Assembly: GCF_001428525.1 (NCBI RefSeq)
Contig: NZ_LMHW01000010.1
Coordinates: 341-64,340 of the forward strand
Direction: 5' to 3'
DNA: 64,000 bases
DNA from: Flavobacterium sp. Root186
Lineage (GTDB): Bacteria; Bacteroidota; Bacteroidia; Flavobacteriales; Flavobacteriaceae
Under the pieces are notes generated by a model. It worked only from the letters and a program-made list of their open reading frames with translations. It was not told where the DNA came from and did not search any database. This document shows, one piece after another, positions 1 to 7,267 of this stretch. Position 1 is the stretch's first letter, and each line of letters starts with the position of its first letter. The translations under genes and the position numbers were made by a program.

Positions 1-64
1 GAGTAGTTAAGCCCGCCTGCGCAGATGGTACTGCAGTATTGTGGGAGAGTATGTCGTCGCCTTT
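1..64 (+). rRNA. rrf: 5S ribosomal RNA, 3' part
   Basis: The first ~64 bases read as the 3' half of a Bacteroidota 5S rRNA: the AAGCCCGCCTGCGCAGATGG segment followed by the GTGGGAGAGTA block and the closing GTCGTCGCC strand. The 5' half lies outside the window. A strong terminator follows directly, so this is the end of an rRNA operon transcribed into the window. The exact 3' end is uncertain by a few bases. Confidence 0.9.
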
Positions 65-72
65 CTTTTAAG

Positions 73-107
73 AATCCTCATCATTTTTTTGATGAGGATT
101 TTTTTTT
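73..107 (+). terminator. rRNA operon terminator
   Basis: An 11-bp perfect stem (AATCCTCATCA at 73-83, TGATGAGGATT at 90-100) with a T-rich loop is followed by a run of nine T, a few bases after the 5S 3' end. It is a classic intrinsic terminator. Confidence 0.9.
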
Positions 108-543
108 ATATAATACTTTTGTCTTACCAAGCAAGCGATAGGTTTATCAATATCCAATATCTGAGCCTATATCCCGGAAATCCAATCGTATTTTGATTAC
201 TGAGATGACCTAAGGGCTTTTATAATTATGGATTTCCAGCGGTGGAAAACGCTGGCAGTATTTTAAAGATCAGGCTGGGAGGGATATTTTTTTATATCAA
301 CATGTTTTAGAATGTCTTTTTTTTGAAATATAGAGTGCATTCGTCAACAAATAACGTCTTAAATCTTATTTTTTGCTTGCTAAATTGTAAGATTGAAAGA
401 TTTTTTCGTTTCTATTTTGCCATTAAATGAGATATTTTTCTAGTTTGCTAGACTTTTAAATTTATAGTTAAATCAAAAAAATGTCTTAATTTTAAATTAA
501 AATCTTTCTTCTATTGTGAAAGAGTAATTTTAAAAAAAATGAG
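108..543. other. gene-free stretch after the rRNA operon
   Basis: No credible coding frame is seen. The stretch holds a 9-bp inverted repeat (GGAAATCCA 176-184, TGGATTTCC 229-237) and a 6-bp dyad (CCAGCG 236-241, CGCTGG 250-255). Both are weak and unassigned. The last ~150 bases are very AT-rich and probably carry the promoter of the next gene. Confidence 0.5.
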
Positions 544-1137
544 ATGTCACAAGTTAATGCAAACCCAAATGTTGATTTCTTTTTTGATGAAGTCAAGAAA
601 TGGCAGGAAGAATTAGTTTTAATGCGAAAAATTGCCCGCGAATGTCAATTGAGCGAAGAATTAAAATGGGGAGTTCCTTGTTATACTTTTCAAAAAGCTA
701 ATGTTGTTTTAATTCATGCTTTTAAAGAGTATTGTGCCTTTTTGTTTTTTAAAGGCGCTTTGTTAAAAGACACAGATGGTATTTTAATACAACAATCTGA
801 GAATGTACAAGCGGCAAGACAAATACGATTTACTAATCTTAAAGAAATTGTTGACTTAAAAGATGTATTAAAAACATATATTTATCAAGCGATAGAAATC
901 GAGAAAGCTGGTTTGAAAGTAGAACTGAAAAAGACTTCTGAATTTGAAGTATCTGAAGAATTCCAGAAAAAATTAGATGTAATGCCAGATTTACAAAAAG
1001 CTTTTTCGGCACTTACGCCTGGAAGACAGAGAGCCTATCTTTTACATTTCTCTCAACCAAAACAATCCAAAACCAGAGAAACGAGAGTAGAAAAAAATAT
1101 TCCAAATATTTTAGAGGGTAAGGGTTTGAATGATTAA
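544..1137 (+). CDS. YdeI/OmpD-associated family protein (DUF1801-like)
   Basis: A 197-residue soluble protein. The N-terminal ~115 residues match the DUF1801/YdgH-like fold: a helical WQEELVLMRKI start, then the LKWGVPCY strand and AFLFFKGALLKD. The C-terminal third carries the YdeI-type helix ending LTPGRQRAYLLHFSQPKQ, with basic residues near the end (TRETRVEK). Family members are small cytoplasmic proteins of unclear biochemical role. It is the first gene after the rRNA operon and is followed 15 bp later by an SRPBCC gene. In Bacteroidota these two families often sit together, so a shared operon is likely. The start follows an A-rich leader. Family assignment is firm; function is not. Confidence 0.8.
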   Translation: MSQVNANPNVDFFFDEVKKWQEELVLMRKIARECQLSEELKWGVPCYTFQKANVVLIHAFKEYCAFLFFKGALLKDTDGILIQQSENVQAARQIRFTNLKEIVDLKDVLKTYIYQAIEIEKAGLKVELKKTSEFEVSEEFQKKLDVMPDLQKAFSALTPGRQRAYLLHFSQPKQSKTRETRVEKNIPNILEGKGLND

Positions 1138-1152
1138 ATGAGTTAAGAAAGT

Positions 1153-1614
1153 ATGGAAAGCAAAAATAATAATATTGAAAATAGAAGACTTCAAAGTAAA
1201 ATATTGCTTAAGGCACCAACGGATATAGTTTGGGAAGTTTGGACAAACCCTGAACATATTGCAAATTGGTGGGGACCAAACGGTTTTACTAATACAATTC
1301 ATAAAATGGATTTTCAAGAAGAAGGCGAGTGGAATTTAACAATGCACGGACCTGATGGAAAAAATTATCCAAACAGAAGTATTTTTAAAGAAATTATCCC
1401 ATTTGAGAAAATTATCTTTGAACATTTCAATCCGCATTTTATTACAACTGTTTTATTTGAGTCTAAAAATTCTGAAACTTTTTTAGACTGGTCCTTTTTA
1501 TTTGATTCTCAAGAAATGTTTGATATTGTTGTAAAAGCACACAAAGCAGATCAGGGGCAAAAAGAGAATATTGAAAAGCTTGAAAAATATCTTTCAGAAT
1601 TTATTTCCAAATAA
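1153..1614 (+). CDS. SRPBCC/AHSA1 domain protein
   Basis: A 153-residue single-domain protein of the START-like SRPBCC superfamily, AHSA1 subgroup. The opening strand with the KAPTDIVWEVWTNPEHIANWWGP block, followed by EEGEWNLTMHGPDG, is the usual signature; the C-terminal helix is QKENIEKLEKYL. Such proteins form a hydrophobic ligand cavity, and the ligand cannot be told from sequence. There is no signal peptide. It lies 15 bp after the YdeI-like gene and 14 bp before the DUF4256-like gene, which suggests one transcript of small unknown-function genes. Confidence 0.82.
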   Translation: MESKNNNIENRRLQSKILLKAPTDIVWEVWTNPEHIANWWGPNGFTNTIHKMDFQEEGEWNLTMHGPDGKNYPNRSIFKEIIPFEKIIFEHFNPHFITTVLFESKNSETFLDWSFLFDSQEMFDIVVKAHKADQGQKENIEKLEKYLSEFISK

Positions 1615-1628
1615 TTAATTCAAAAGTC

Positions 1629-2195
1629 ATGAATAATCAAAAATATAAATTATCCTTAGAGCAGCAAGAATCATTGTTAAGTGTTTTAGAAGCACGTTTT
1701 GAAAACAATAAACATCGCCATAAAAATATTGAGTGGTCAAAAGTTCTGGCTAAGCTCGAAGCTAATCCTGAAAAAATCTGGTCTCTTGACGAAATGGAAC
1801 GAACAGAAGGCGAGCCGGATGTCGTTGCTTTTGATGATAAAACAGGAGAATATATTTTTTATGATTGTGCTGCAGAAAGTCCAAAAGGGCGAAGAAGTAT
1901 TTGTTACGATCACGAAGCATTAGAAAAAAGAAAAGAAAATAAGCCAAAAGACAGTGCTGTAAACATGGCTTCTGAAATGGGAATTCAAATTTTGAATGAA
2001 GAAGAATATCGAGAACTTCAAAAACTCGGAAAATTTGATACTAAAACTTCAAGCTGGATTTTAACTCCTGCAAATATTCGAAAACTGGGTGGTGCTATTT
2101 TTTCAGATTTCCGCTATGATACTGTTTTTGTATATCACAATGGTGCCGATTCGTATTACGCAGCGAGAGGTTTTCGAGGTTTATTAAGAGTTTAA
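1629..2195 (+). CDS. DUF4256 family protein
   Basis: A 188-residue soluble protein matching the DUF4256 family as I remember it. Features are the N-terminal helix with LLSVLEARFENN, the central MERTEGEPDVV and YDCAAESPKGRRS blocks, and a C-terminal FRYDTVFVYHNGADSYYAARGFRG segment. The length is normal for the family. No catalytic role has been established that I know of; the conserved acidic, basic and Cys residues could suggest an enzyme, but this is inference. It is co-directional, with gaps of about 15 bases on both sides. Confidence 0.75.
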   Translation: MNNQKYKLSLEQQESLLSVLEARFENNKHRHKNIEWSKVLAKLEANPEKIWSLDEMERTEGEPDVVAFDDKTGEYIFYDCAAESPKGRRSICYDHEALEKRKENKPKDSAVNMASEMGIQILNEEEYRELQKLGKFDTKTSSWILTPANIRKLGGAIFSDFRYDTVFVYHNGADSYYAARGFRGLLRV

Positions 2196-2210
2196 AGAGT
2201 AAAAATAAAT

Positions 2211-2714
2211 ATGATATTAGCCTTCGATACTTATTATTTTGATAATAAAGCAAAAACAGTCTGCCTTGAATTTAAGGAATGGAATGAAGATAAAAATTTT
2301 AAAGTTCACACAGAAATAATTGATAATGTTTCAGAATATATTCCAGGAGAGTTTTATAGGAGAGAACTTCCGTGTATTCTTAGCTTACTAGATCAAATTG
2401 ATTTGAAAAATATTGAAGCCATTATTGTAGACGGATTTGTGTATTTAGATGATGATAAAAAATATGGTTTAGGCGGGTATTTATATGAAAAGCTAAATAA
2501 ACAGATTCCAATTATTGGTGTAGCCAAAACCAATTTTGCCAGTATCGAAAAAGATAAAAAAGCTTTGCTCAGAGGAGACAGTGCTAAACCTTTATTTATA
2601 ACATCTATTGGAATTGATTTGGAAGAAGCTTTTCAAAAAGTAGAAAGTATGTCTGGCGAATTCAGAATTCCAACTTTATTAAAAGAGTTAGATCGTTTAA
2701 CGAAAGAACTTTAA
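2211..2714 (+). CDS. nfi: endonuclease V family protein (short form)
   Basis: A 167-residue protein with the endonuclease V core. Asp6 lies in the first strand (ILAFDTYYF), followed by YIPGEFYRRELP at ~45-56, matching the YIPG..FRE motif. Next come IIVDGFVYLD at ~77-86 and the GVAKTNF Lys motif at ~99-105. The family cleaves DNA or RNA one nucleotide 3' of deaminated bases such as inosine, using two metal ions. This copy is shorter than the ~220-residue E. coli enzyme, and the usual VDGHG motif reads VDGFV, so the conserved His is replaced. It could be a divergent enzyme or have altered activity. Confidence 0.75.
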   Translation: MILAFDTYYFDNKAKTVCLEFKEWNEDKNFKVHTEIIDNVSEYIPGEFYRRELPCILSLLDQIDLKNIEAIIVDGFVYLDDDKKYGLGGYLYEKLNKQIPIIGVAKTNFASIEKDKKALLRGDSAKPLFITSIGIDLEEAFQKVESMSGEFRIPTLLKELDRLTKEL

Positions 2715-2720
2715 TTTTTT

Positions 2721-4079
2721 ATGGATATACAACTTTGGAATCAAATCGAAAATTTTGATCTCGACAAACCAAATGATCAATACGGATTTTCAACAAGATT
2801 AGCATTCGAAAATAGTTGGACTATTTATTTTACTAAAACAGCGATTTTAGAATATAAAAAATTCATGTATCTGGCAGCAACTTCCAACGAAATGGTTTCA
2901 CCTTCAGAAATTGTAGATATTGTGTGGCATCAGCATTTAATTTTTACAAATTCCTATTCTGATCTATGTACAATTTTGACAAAAAGAATTGAACATATTC
3001 CGTCAACACATAATAAAGCTGAACACGAGAAATTCCATAAAGCAAAAGAAGTTACTAAAAACTTATATGAATTAAATTTTGGAAAGCAGCCAGAAGAAAT
3101 TTGGACTTTTGGAAATTCAATGGATTCACTCCAACTAGACAGCGCTAATTATAATCTCGGAATATTAAAAATAATTTTTTTAGGAGCATTTATACTTTTA
3201 AGTTTTCCCATTTCTCTTCTTATAAAACCAATTTTGATTCAAATTGGTAATCCATATTTTGCATGGTATTACATATTTTTGTTCGCTTTGGTAACCTTTT
3301 TATTGATGCAATTTGTTAAGAAAACTTGTGATTCGCTGATTGAAAAAATTAAGTCGAAATTAATCATTAGCAATCTCACACCTTTAGAATTGGTCTTCTT
3401 TCAAAAAAATAATCTAGACTATGTAATTCATGGAGTCGTAAATAATTTAATTGAAAATAGAAGAATTCAGGTTACAGGCAATAAATTAAACTTAATCGAT
3501 GATACGCTAACAAATAATCAATATGAAAATTGTGTTATTGAGATCATGAAAGAATATGATTTAATACCTTATCTACAGTTACATCAGTTAATTATAAACA
3601 AACAAATATTTCAACAATTAAAAAAAGGAGTTGAAAAAATTAGAGAAACGATTTTAGATTCTAAGCAATTTTTATTTATCATAAAAGTAGCGTTGGTAGT
3701 TTTTGGACTTCTTTTAAATATAGGCTTTAGCAGAATTATTACAGGAGTTTCTAGAGGAAAGGCTATAACTAATATTGTTATTATAACCATAATTTTAGCA
3801 GCGATCTCTTATCGTTACTATAAGAAAGTAGTGAACTATTTATTTTTTCATACAATTCACTCCTCTTTTAAAGAAGGAAAAAGTAATACTAATGTTGAAC
3901 AAGACTGGCAGTGGAATTATTTTTTATACGGAGGTCTGACAGCTTCTTTTATGCCTTTGGTCATGCCTGCAAATAACAATTTTACATCATCAGACAGTGG
4001 TTCTGGATGCGGAAATTCTGGAGGTAGCTCATGCGGGAGTTCTTGTGGAAGTTCATGCGGTGGCTGCGGTGGTGACTAA
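2721..4079 (+). CDS. GRDP-like/TIGR04222-type membrane protein with Cys/Gly-rich tail
   Basis: A 452-residue protein. The N-terminal ~110 residues contain VDIVWHQHLIFT, the hallmark of the glycine-rich-domain-protein-like (GRDP/DUF1399) family. Two hydrophobic segments follow at ~145-165 and ~180-196, then a cytoplasmic-looking helical section, then two further membrane segments at ~315-335 and ~345-362. The last ~25 residues are a tail of Gly, Ser and seven Cys, in a CG/SCGSSCG rhythm. This order resembles the TIGR04222 membrane family. The role is unknown; a metal-binding or lipid-linked tail is only a guess. It starts 6 bp after the endonuclease V stop and closes the unit. Confidence 0.7.
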   Translation: MDIQLWNQIENFDLDKPNDQYGFSTRLAFENSWTIYFTKTAILEYKKFMYLAATSNEMVSPSEIVDIVWHQHLIFTNSYSDLCTILTKRIEHIPSTHNKAEHEKFHKAKEVTKNLYELNFGKQPEEIWTFGNSMDSLQLDSANYNLGILKIIFLGAFILLSFPISLLIKPILIQIGNPYFAWYYIFLFALVTFLLMQFVKKTCDSLIEKIKSKLIISNLTPLELVFFQKNNLDYVIHGVVNNLIENRRIQVTGNKLNLIDDTLTNNQYENCVIEIMKEYDLIPYLQLHQLIINKQIFQQLKKGVEKIRETILDSKQFLFIIKVALVVFGLLLNIGFSRIITGVSRGKAITNIVIITIILAAISYRYYKKVVNYLFFHTIHSSFKEGKSNTNVEQDWQWNYFLYGGLTASFMPLVMPANNNFTSSDSGSGCGNSGGSSCGSSCGSSCGGCGGD

Positions 4080-4093
4080 TTTATTTCGTAATC

Positions 4094-4125
4094 GTCATTT
4101 TGGCTAACTAATTATCCAAAATGAC
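4094..4125. promoter_or_regulatory. dyad upstream of the SDR/AraC operon
   Basis: A perfect 10-bp inverted repeat, GTCATTTTGG (4094-4103) and CCAAAATGAC (4116-4125), with a 12-base AT-rich spacer. It lies 58 bp before the SDR start at 4183 and lacks a T-run, so an operator is more likely than a terminator. The AraC regulator encoded in the same operon is a candidate ligand (inference). Confidence 0.5.
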
Positions 4126-4153
4126 TAAAAACAACTTCAGGCTTCGGCTGATC

Positions 4154-4182
4154 TTTGCATTATAATTTTAAAACAATTAAAA
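4154..4182 (+). promoter_or_regulatory. leader/promoter shared with the SDR at 7268
   Basis: The 29 bases before the ATG start with TTTGCATTATAATTTT and end in an A-rich stretch. The same sequence, with one substitution and one A indel, precedes the SDR at 7268. It probably contains the -7 region and the untranslated leader. Confidence 0.5.
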
Positions 4183-4989
4183 ATGCAAAAGACAATTTTT
4201 ATTACAGGAGCTTCAACTGGTTTAGGAAAATCAGCATCAAAATTATTTCAAAGCAAAGGCTGGCAGGTAATCGCTACTATGCGAAATCCGGAAAAGGAAA
4301 CAGAATTAACTTTATTAAAAAACGTAATTGTACTCCCGCTTGACGTTACAAATTCAGAACAAATTACAGCAACAATAAAAAATATTACGGAGAAATACTC
4401 TGTTGACGTTGTATTAAACAATGCAGGATATGGGTTAATTGGTGCTTTAGAATCTTTAAACGAAATTCAAATCGAACGTCAGATTGTTACTAATTTATTT
4501 GGAGTTATCAGAGTTTCAAAAGCTTTTACATCTCATTTTCGTGAGAAAAAAAGCGGTACTTTTATAAATGTTACTTCTACTTTCGGATTAATCGGATTTC
4601 CGACTTGTTCTATTTACAGTGCAACAAAATTTGGTGTAGATGGTTTTTCAGAAAGCCTTGCATCAGAATTAACTCAATTTGGAATTCAGGTTAAAGTTGT
4701 CGCTCCGGGCGGCATGAAAACCGATTTTGCAATTCGTTCTATGGAAGTCGGGCAACACGCAGCATATGAAAAATTAACTGCAGAAGTAAGTAAAGGTTAT
4801 AGTGCAGAACAATTAGAGAATTATACAAATGCCGAAGATGTTGCTCAAATTATATACGAAGCGGCGACAGATAATAAAAATCAGTTGCGATATATAGCCG
4901 GAAATGATGCCAATGCTTTGTACGATGAAAGATTAAAGAATGGTGCCGAAACTCAAGTGCAGAACATAAAAGCAATGTTTACTTTCTAA
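4183..4989 (+). CDS. short-chain dehydrogenase/reductase
   Basis: A 268-residue classical SDR. It has the cofactor motif TGASTGLG at ~8-15, NNAG at ~85-88, a catalytic Ser near position 138 and the YSATK catalytic pair at ~150-154. The PGG turn after the sixth strand and the MKTDF segment are also typical. It should use NAD(H) or NADP(H) in the cytoplasm; the substrate is not predictable. It leads an operon with a small dimeric-barrel protein, an AraC regulator and a MazG-like gene, with gaps of 2-11 bp. That suggests an inducible detoxification or modification unit controlled by the AraC protein. Confidence 0.9.
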   Translation: MQKTIFITGASTGLGKSASKLFQSKGWQVIATMRNPEKETELTLLKNVIVLPLDVTNSEQITATIKNITEKYSVDVVLNNAGYGLIGALESLNEIQIERQIVTNLFGVIRVSKAFTSHFREKKSGTFINVTSTFGLIGFPTCSIYSATKFGVDGFSESLASELTQFGIQVKVVAPGGMKTDFAIRSMEVGQHAAYEKLTAEVSKGYSAEQLENYTNAEDVAQIIYEAATDNKNQLRYIAGNDANALYDERLKNGAETQVQNIKAMFTF

Positions 4990-5000
4990 TTTAAAACAAG

Positions 5001-5306
5001 ATGAAAAATCAAGCAATAGAATTGACAACTTTTAAATTAAATGGTTTTACAACGCAGCAATTTATTGAAGCAAACAAAGAAATTGACGAATTTTTAAAAC
5101 GTCAAAAAGGATTTCGTTCCAGAACAATTTTTGAATTAAAAAAAGGAATGGTTTACGATATGTTGGTTTGGAACAGCACAGCAGAAGGTACAGATGCGAT
5201 GCATAAATTAATGACAGAACTTAGCGATTCTGCTGTACACGACATGATTGATCAAAGCACAGTGAGCTGGAACATTGCACCAGTTGAACATTTTATAAAT
5301 TTGTAA
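5001..5306 (+). CDS. small dimeric alpha/beta-barrel (ABM-like) protein
   Basis: A 101-residue protein that looks like a ferredoxin-like dimeric alpha/beta barrel of the antibiotic-biosynthesis-monooxygenase type. It has a strand IELTTFKLNG, a helix FIEANKEIDEFLKRQKGFRSR, a strand YDMLVWNS and a helix of a second half-repeat. No signal peptide is seen. Its position between the SDR and the AraC regulator, 11 bp after one and 1 bp before the other, implies joint expression. Family placement rests on pattern only; it may be a catalytically inactive ligand-binding member. Confidence 0.6.
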   Translation: MKNQAIELTTFKLNGFTTQQFIEANKEIDEFLKRQKGFRSRTIFELKKGMVYDMLVWNSTAEGTDAMHKLMTELSDSAVHDMIDQSTVSWNIAPVEHFINL

Positions 5307-5307
5307 A

Positions 5308-6222
5308 ATGAAAAACCAGCCTAAAATATTTAACAGCATTTCAGAATTGCATAAAGCTATGGGACAGCCAAAGCCCATGCATCCGCTTATTAGTATTTTG
5401 AATTATGGTGAAGCTGTATTTGATCCAAAAGATTTTGAAAACGGAATTATTTTAGATTTTTATAAAATTTCTTTTAAAACTCGTTTTTCGGGAAAACTTA
5501 GGTATGGTCATGGTTTTTATGATTTTGAAGAAGGGGGAATGTCATTTATTTCACCCGGACAAGTTTTAAAAATGCAGGAAGAAGAGGCCGATTACAGCGG
5601 CATGTCCTTAAATATTCATCCCGATTTTATTCGGCCGTATACTTTAAATACGAATATTAAAAAATACGGATTCTTTTCATATACGGCATCTGAAGCTTTG
5701 TATTTATCTGAAAATGAAAAAGAAACCATTTTAAACGTTTTTGCCAATATTCAAAATGAGCTGAAGGAACGAATTGATAATTTTAGCCAGGACGTGCTTA
5801 TTTCGCAAATCGAACTTTTACTTAATTACAGTAATCGTTTTTATAACCGACAGTTTATTACCCGAAAAGCGATTAATAATGATGTGCTTTCGAAACTAGA
5901 AATTTTATTAGAAGATTATTTTAATAACGAAAAACCTCTTGAAAATGGTTTGCCAACCGTACAATTTGTTGCAGATGAATTAGGTTTGTCTGCCAGATAT
6001 TTAAGTGATTTACTTCGAAATCTTTCCGGACAAAATACACAGCAGTTTATTCATGATAAATTGATAGAAAAAGCAAAAGATTATATCACAAAAGGAACTT
6101 TTTCAATATCTGAAATTGCCTATAAATTAGGTTTTGAGCATCCGCAGTCTTTCAATAAATTATTTAAGAAAAAAACAAATTTAAGTCCAGTCGCATTTCA
6201 GGAACAATTCAATAAAAATTAA
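5308..6222 (+). CDS. AraC family transcriptional regulator
   Basis: A 304-residue regulator. The N-terminal ~170 residues form a cupin-like effector domain (LRYGHGFYDFEEGGMSFISPGQ). The C-terminal ~95 residues hold two helix-turn-helix units: the first around VADELGLSARYLSDLLRN, the second around ISEIAYKLGFEHPQSFNKLFKK, which is the AraC signature. It starts 1 bp after the preceding stop, so translation is coupled. It probably controls its own operon, and the dyad at 4094-4125 is a candidate site. The effector is unknown. Confidence 0.9.
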   Translation: MKNQPKIFNSISELHKAMGQPKPMHPLISILNYGEAVFDPKDFENGIILDFYKISFKTRFSGKLRYGHGFYDFEEGGMSFISPGQVLKMQEEEADYSGMSLNIHPDFIRPYTLNTNIKKYGFFSYTASEALYLSENEKETILNVFANIQNELKERIDNFSQDVLISQIELLLNYSNRFYNRQFITRKAINNDVLSKLEILLEDYFNNEKPLENGLPTVQFVADELGLSARYLSDLLRNLSGQNTQQFIHDKLIEKAKDYITKGTFSISEIAYKLGFEHPQSFNKLFKKKTNLSPVAFQEQFNKN

Positions 6223-6225
6223 ATT

Positions 6226-6549
6226 ATGGCATCAATAAATTTTGAACAGCTAAAAGAACGTTCTTTAGAAATAAGAAAGTGTTATCACGAATTAGAATTA
6301 TCTCATCACGGAAGTGAATGGACAATAGAAGAAGATGCACTAGCATTTTTAACAGATGCCGGTTTAGTTGGACGTAACGTAATGTCGCAGCAGGGAAGAT
6401 GGCCAAAAGGAAATACAGAACAAGAACTCAAACATAAATTAGGAGAATCGATTTGGTGGCTGACCGTTTTGGCTGAAAGAATGAATATCGATATTGAAAA
6501 AGCAACGGAAGAATTTTTATCCAGCACCGAAAATTTGCTCGGAAAATAA
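6226..6549 (+). CDS. MazG-like protein
   Basis: A 107-residue all-helical protein. The WTIEEDALAFLTDAGLVGRNVM helix and the later KLGESIWWLTVLAERMNIDIEKA helix follow the layout of MazG/all-alpha NTP pyrophosphatases. There the Glu/Asp residues of an EExxE...ExxD pattern bind magnesium. Here only part of that acidic set is present, so activity is uncertain. It lies 3 bp after the AraC stop and closes the operon. Confidence 0.6.
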   Translation: MASINFEQLKERSLEIRKCYHELELSHHGSEWTIEEDALAFLTDAGLVGRNVMSQQGRWPKGNTEQELKHKLGESIWWLTVLAERMNIDIEKATEEFLSSTENLLGK

Positions 6550-6567
6550 CTTTTATGTTTTGAATCG

Positions 6568-6586
6568 TTTTTGCCAAATGACAAAT
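6568..6586. promoter_or_regulatory. candidate Crp/Fnr-type operator, copy 1
   Basis: The 19-mer TTTTTGCCAAATGACAAAT holds the near-palindrome TTTGCCAAATGACAAA (6570-6585; 6 of 8 pairs match). The same 19 bases recur at 7195-7213. This copy lies 32 bp before the Crp/Fnr gene, just upstream of a TAACTTTG box (6597-6604) that fits the Bacteroidota -7 consensus. Likely autoregulatory (inference). Confidence 0.6.
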
Positions 6587-6618
6587 TGTGCACCAATAAC
6601 TTTGATTAACTTGCCTCT

Positions 6619-7188
6619 ATGAAAGAATTTATAGATTATATATTGCAATTTGGAACTTTAAATCAGCATCAGCTGGATTTAATTGCAAGTAAAACAACTG
6701 TATTAGAACTTCAGAAAGATGAATATTTTTCGGAAGCTGGAAAAATTGCCCAGCAGGTTGGTTTTGTTTTAGACGGAATTACCCGCGTTTGTTATTACAA
6801 CAATAGAGGCGAAGAAATTACCAAATATTTTATCGACGAAAATAATCTGGTTGTTGACATGGAAAGTTTCGACAATGATATTTGTTCGAATGCTTATGTG
6901 CAGGCGATAACAGATTGTAAACTGCTGGTTTTTTCTAAAAAAGACTGGAGGGAACTTTTAGAAACAATAATTGGCTGGGATGCTATTGTGCACAGAATTA
7001 TTTCAAAAGCATTGAGACAAAAAGTAGAAAGAAGAAGTCCGCTGGTTTCAGAAGATGCCACTACCCGTTATTTAATGTTTCTGAAAATTTATCCAAATGT
7101 AATCAATCGCATTCCGTTATCTTATGTGGCTTCTTATTTAGGAATTACACAATCCTCATTAAGCAGAATTAGAAAAAATATCAGTTAA
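6619..7188 (+). CDS. Crp/Fnr family transcriptional regulator
   Basis: A 189-residue regulator. Residues ~20-115 form a cyclic-nucleotide-binding-like beta barrel (DEYFSEAGKIAQQVGFVLDG, VDMESF), but no strict cAMP phosphate-binding cassette is evident. The C-terminal winged helix contains SYVASYLGITQSSLSRIRKN. Flavobacterial members of this type often sit beside the gene they control. Here a 19-bp near-palindrome lies both before this gene and before the SDR at 7268, so this protein is the natural candidate for binding both. Confidence 0.88.
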   Translation: MKEFIDYILQFGTLNQHQLDLIASKTTVLELQKDEYFSEAGKIAQQVGFVLDGITRVCYYNNRGEEITKYFIDENNLVVDMESFDNDICSNAYVQAITDCKLLVFSKKDWRELLETIIGWDAIVHRIISKALRQKVERRSPLVSEDATTRYLMFLKIYPNVINRIPLSYVASYLGITQSSLSRIRKNIS

Positions 7189-7194
7189 AATTGC

Positions 7195-7213
7195 TTTTTG
7201 CCAAATGACAAAT
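7195..7213. promoter_or_regulatory. candidate Crp/Fnr-type operator, copy 2
   Basis: This is an identical 19-mer to 6568-6586. It begins 7 bp after the Crp/Fnr stop codon and ends 54 bp before the SDR start. A CAACTTTG box (7234-7241) lies between it and the start codon. Confidence 0.6.
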
Positions 7214-7237
7214 GATTCCATTTTCAAAGTAACCAAC

Positions 7238-7267
7238 TTTGTATTATAATTTTAAAACAATTAAAAA
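7238..7267 (+). promoter_or_regulatory. leader/promoter shared with the SDR at 4183
   Basis: The bases before the ATG begin TTTGTATTATAATTTT and are nearly identical to 4154-4182. Both copies precede SDR genes that are otherwise clearly different, so the leader may be conserved by recombination or by function. Confidence 0.45.
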
